Assembly: GCA_040904025.1 (NCBI GenBank)
Contig: JBBDUG010000029.1
Span: 1 to 5,143, forward strand
From: JBBDUG01 sp040904025
Lineage (GTDB): Bacteria > Patescibacteriota > Minisyncoccia > Phycocordibacterales > SW-6-46-9
Direction of reading: 5' to 3'
Length of the DNA stretch: 5,143 nt
Part shown: one piece after another, positions 4,945-5,143 of the stretch
How the letters are laid out: every line of letters begins with the position of its first letter
Numbering within the stretch: position 1 is the stretch's first letter
Translations under genes and position numbers: made by a program
The notes under the pieces: model-generated
Told to the model about the DNA's origin: nothing
The model's database searches: none
The model's input: only the letters and a program-made list of their open reading frames with translations

Positions 4945-5143
4945 ATGAGTAAAAAGGCTATTACATTCAACATATCCCAAAAGGATGAAGGCACTCGTGC
5001 TCGGACGGGAGTTATTCATACACCTCACGGTGATATAGAAACTCCAGCTTTTGTAATTGTGGGCACAAAGGCGACGATAAAGGGGATTACCCCGGGGCAG
5101 TTTGCTGATGTGGGAATACAGACCATGCTTGCCAATACATACC
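4945..5143 (+). CDS. tgt: Queuine/tRNA-guanine transglycosylase, N-terminal part (3' truncated)
   Basis: The 66 visible residues match the N-terminus of bacterial Tgt, which exchanges guanine-34 in the anticodon of GUN tRNAs (Asp, Asn, His, Tyr) for preQ1, or for queuine in salvage variants. Diagnostic stretches are TRARTGVIHTPHGDIETPAF (residues 17-36), VGTKATIKGITP (39-50), MLANTY (61-66), corresponding to VGT.(A/G)TVKG(L/M)TP and ILANTYH in the family. The first catalytic Asp (TDSGG) and the zinc site lie beyond the window. I chose ATG 4945; ATG 4939 is in frame and adds Met-Tyr. There is no Shine-Dalgarno sequence before either. It follows the terminator by 20 bases and so is probably transcribed on its own. 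Window data cannot show whether the base used is preQ1 or queuine. Confidence 0.95.
   Translation, partial: MSKKAITFNISQKDEGTRARTGVIHTPHGDIETPAFVIVGTKATIKGITPGQFADVGIQTMLANTY

Noticed and set aside
1..5143. CRISPR array, tRNA, rRNA or insertion sequence
   Set aside because: No regularly spaced direct repeats, cloverleaf-like segments, rRNA motifs, transposase motifs or terminal inverted repeats were seen on either strand.

Overview
The window looks like chromosomal DNA from a bacterium of the Candidate Phyla Radiation (Patescibacteria), probably near Parcubacteria. This is an inference from gene content, with no marker gene to confirm it. The main clue is a membrane-anchored Clp-like AAA+ protein fused downstream of a small membrane protein containing an LFIPWRR motif, a pairing I recall from such genomes. 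The lack of Shine-Dalgarno sequences and the compact gene spacing also fit. TGA is used as a normal stop.

Positions 1-756 are AT-rich (about 28-35 percent GC in sampled 60-base lines). They hold the C-terminal end of a nucleoside 2-deoxyribosyltransferase-like enzyme and an overlapping unrecognised 167-residue protein. Positions 757-872 are non-coding and carry a good promoter, TTGAGT-16-TATACT, whose predicted start falls on or next to the ATG at 873. From here sampled lines reach 40-58 percent GC.

Positions 873-3661 form a two-gene operon joined by an ATGA overlap: a 129-residue membrane protein, then an 800-residue protein with two membrane helices, a divergent Clp N-like region, a degenerate first AAA+ domain (D1) and an intact-looking second ATPase site (D2). 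D1 has lost its P-loop, and both domains lack the usual substrate-gripping pore loops. The middle domain and the ClpP-docking tripeptide are also absent. I infer a membrane-tethered remodelling machine built from both proteins. It is the most interesting item here.

Positions 3633-4238 (minus strand) encode a PAP2-type lipid phosphatase with a complete catalytic triad of motifs. It overlaps the 3' end of the AAA+ gene tail to tail by 29 bases with no terminator between them. Its promoter shares the 11-mer TACGGTATACT with the AAA+ operon promoter and also predicts a leaderless mRNA. A 133-base divergent intergenic region holding a GAGA-loop hairpin and a 9-base inverted repeat separates it from a membrane-anchored FKBP-like protein (4372-4869), in which several peptidyl-prolyl isomerase active-site residues are replaced. 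A strong intrinsic terminator (4891-4924) follows, then the start of tgt (tRNA-guanine transglycosylase), which runs off the window.

The envelope theme (AAA+ membrane complex, lipid phosphatase, anchored FKBP fold) spans 873-4869, but only the first two genes are clearly co-transcribed.
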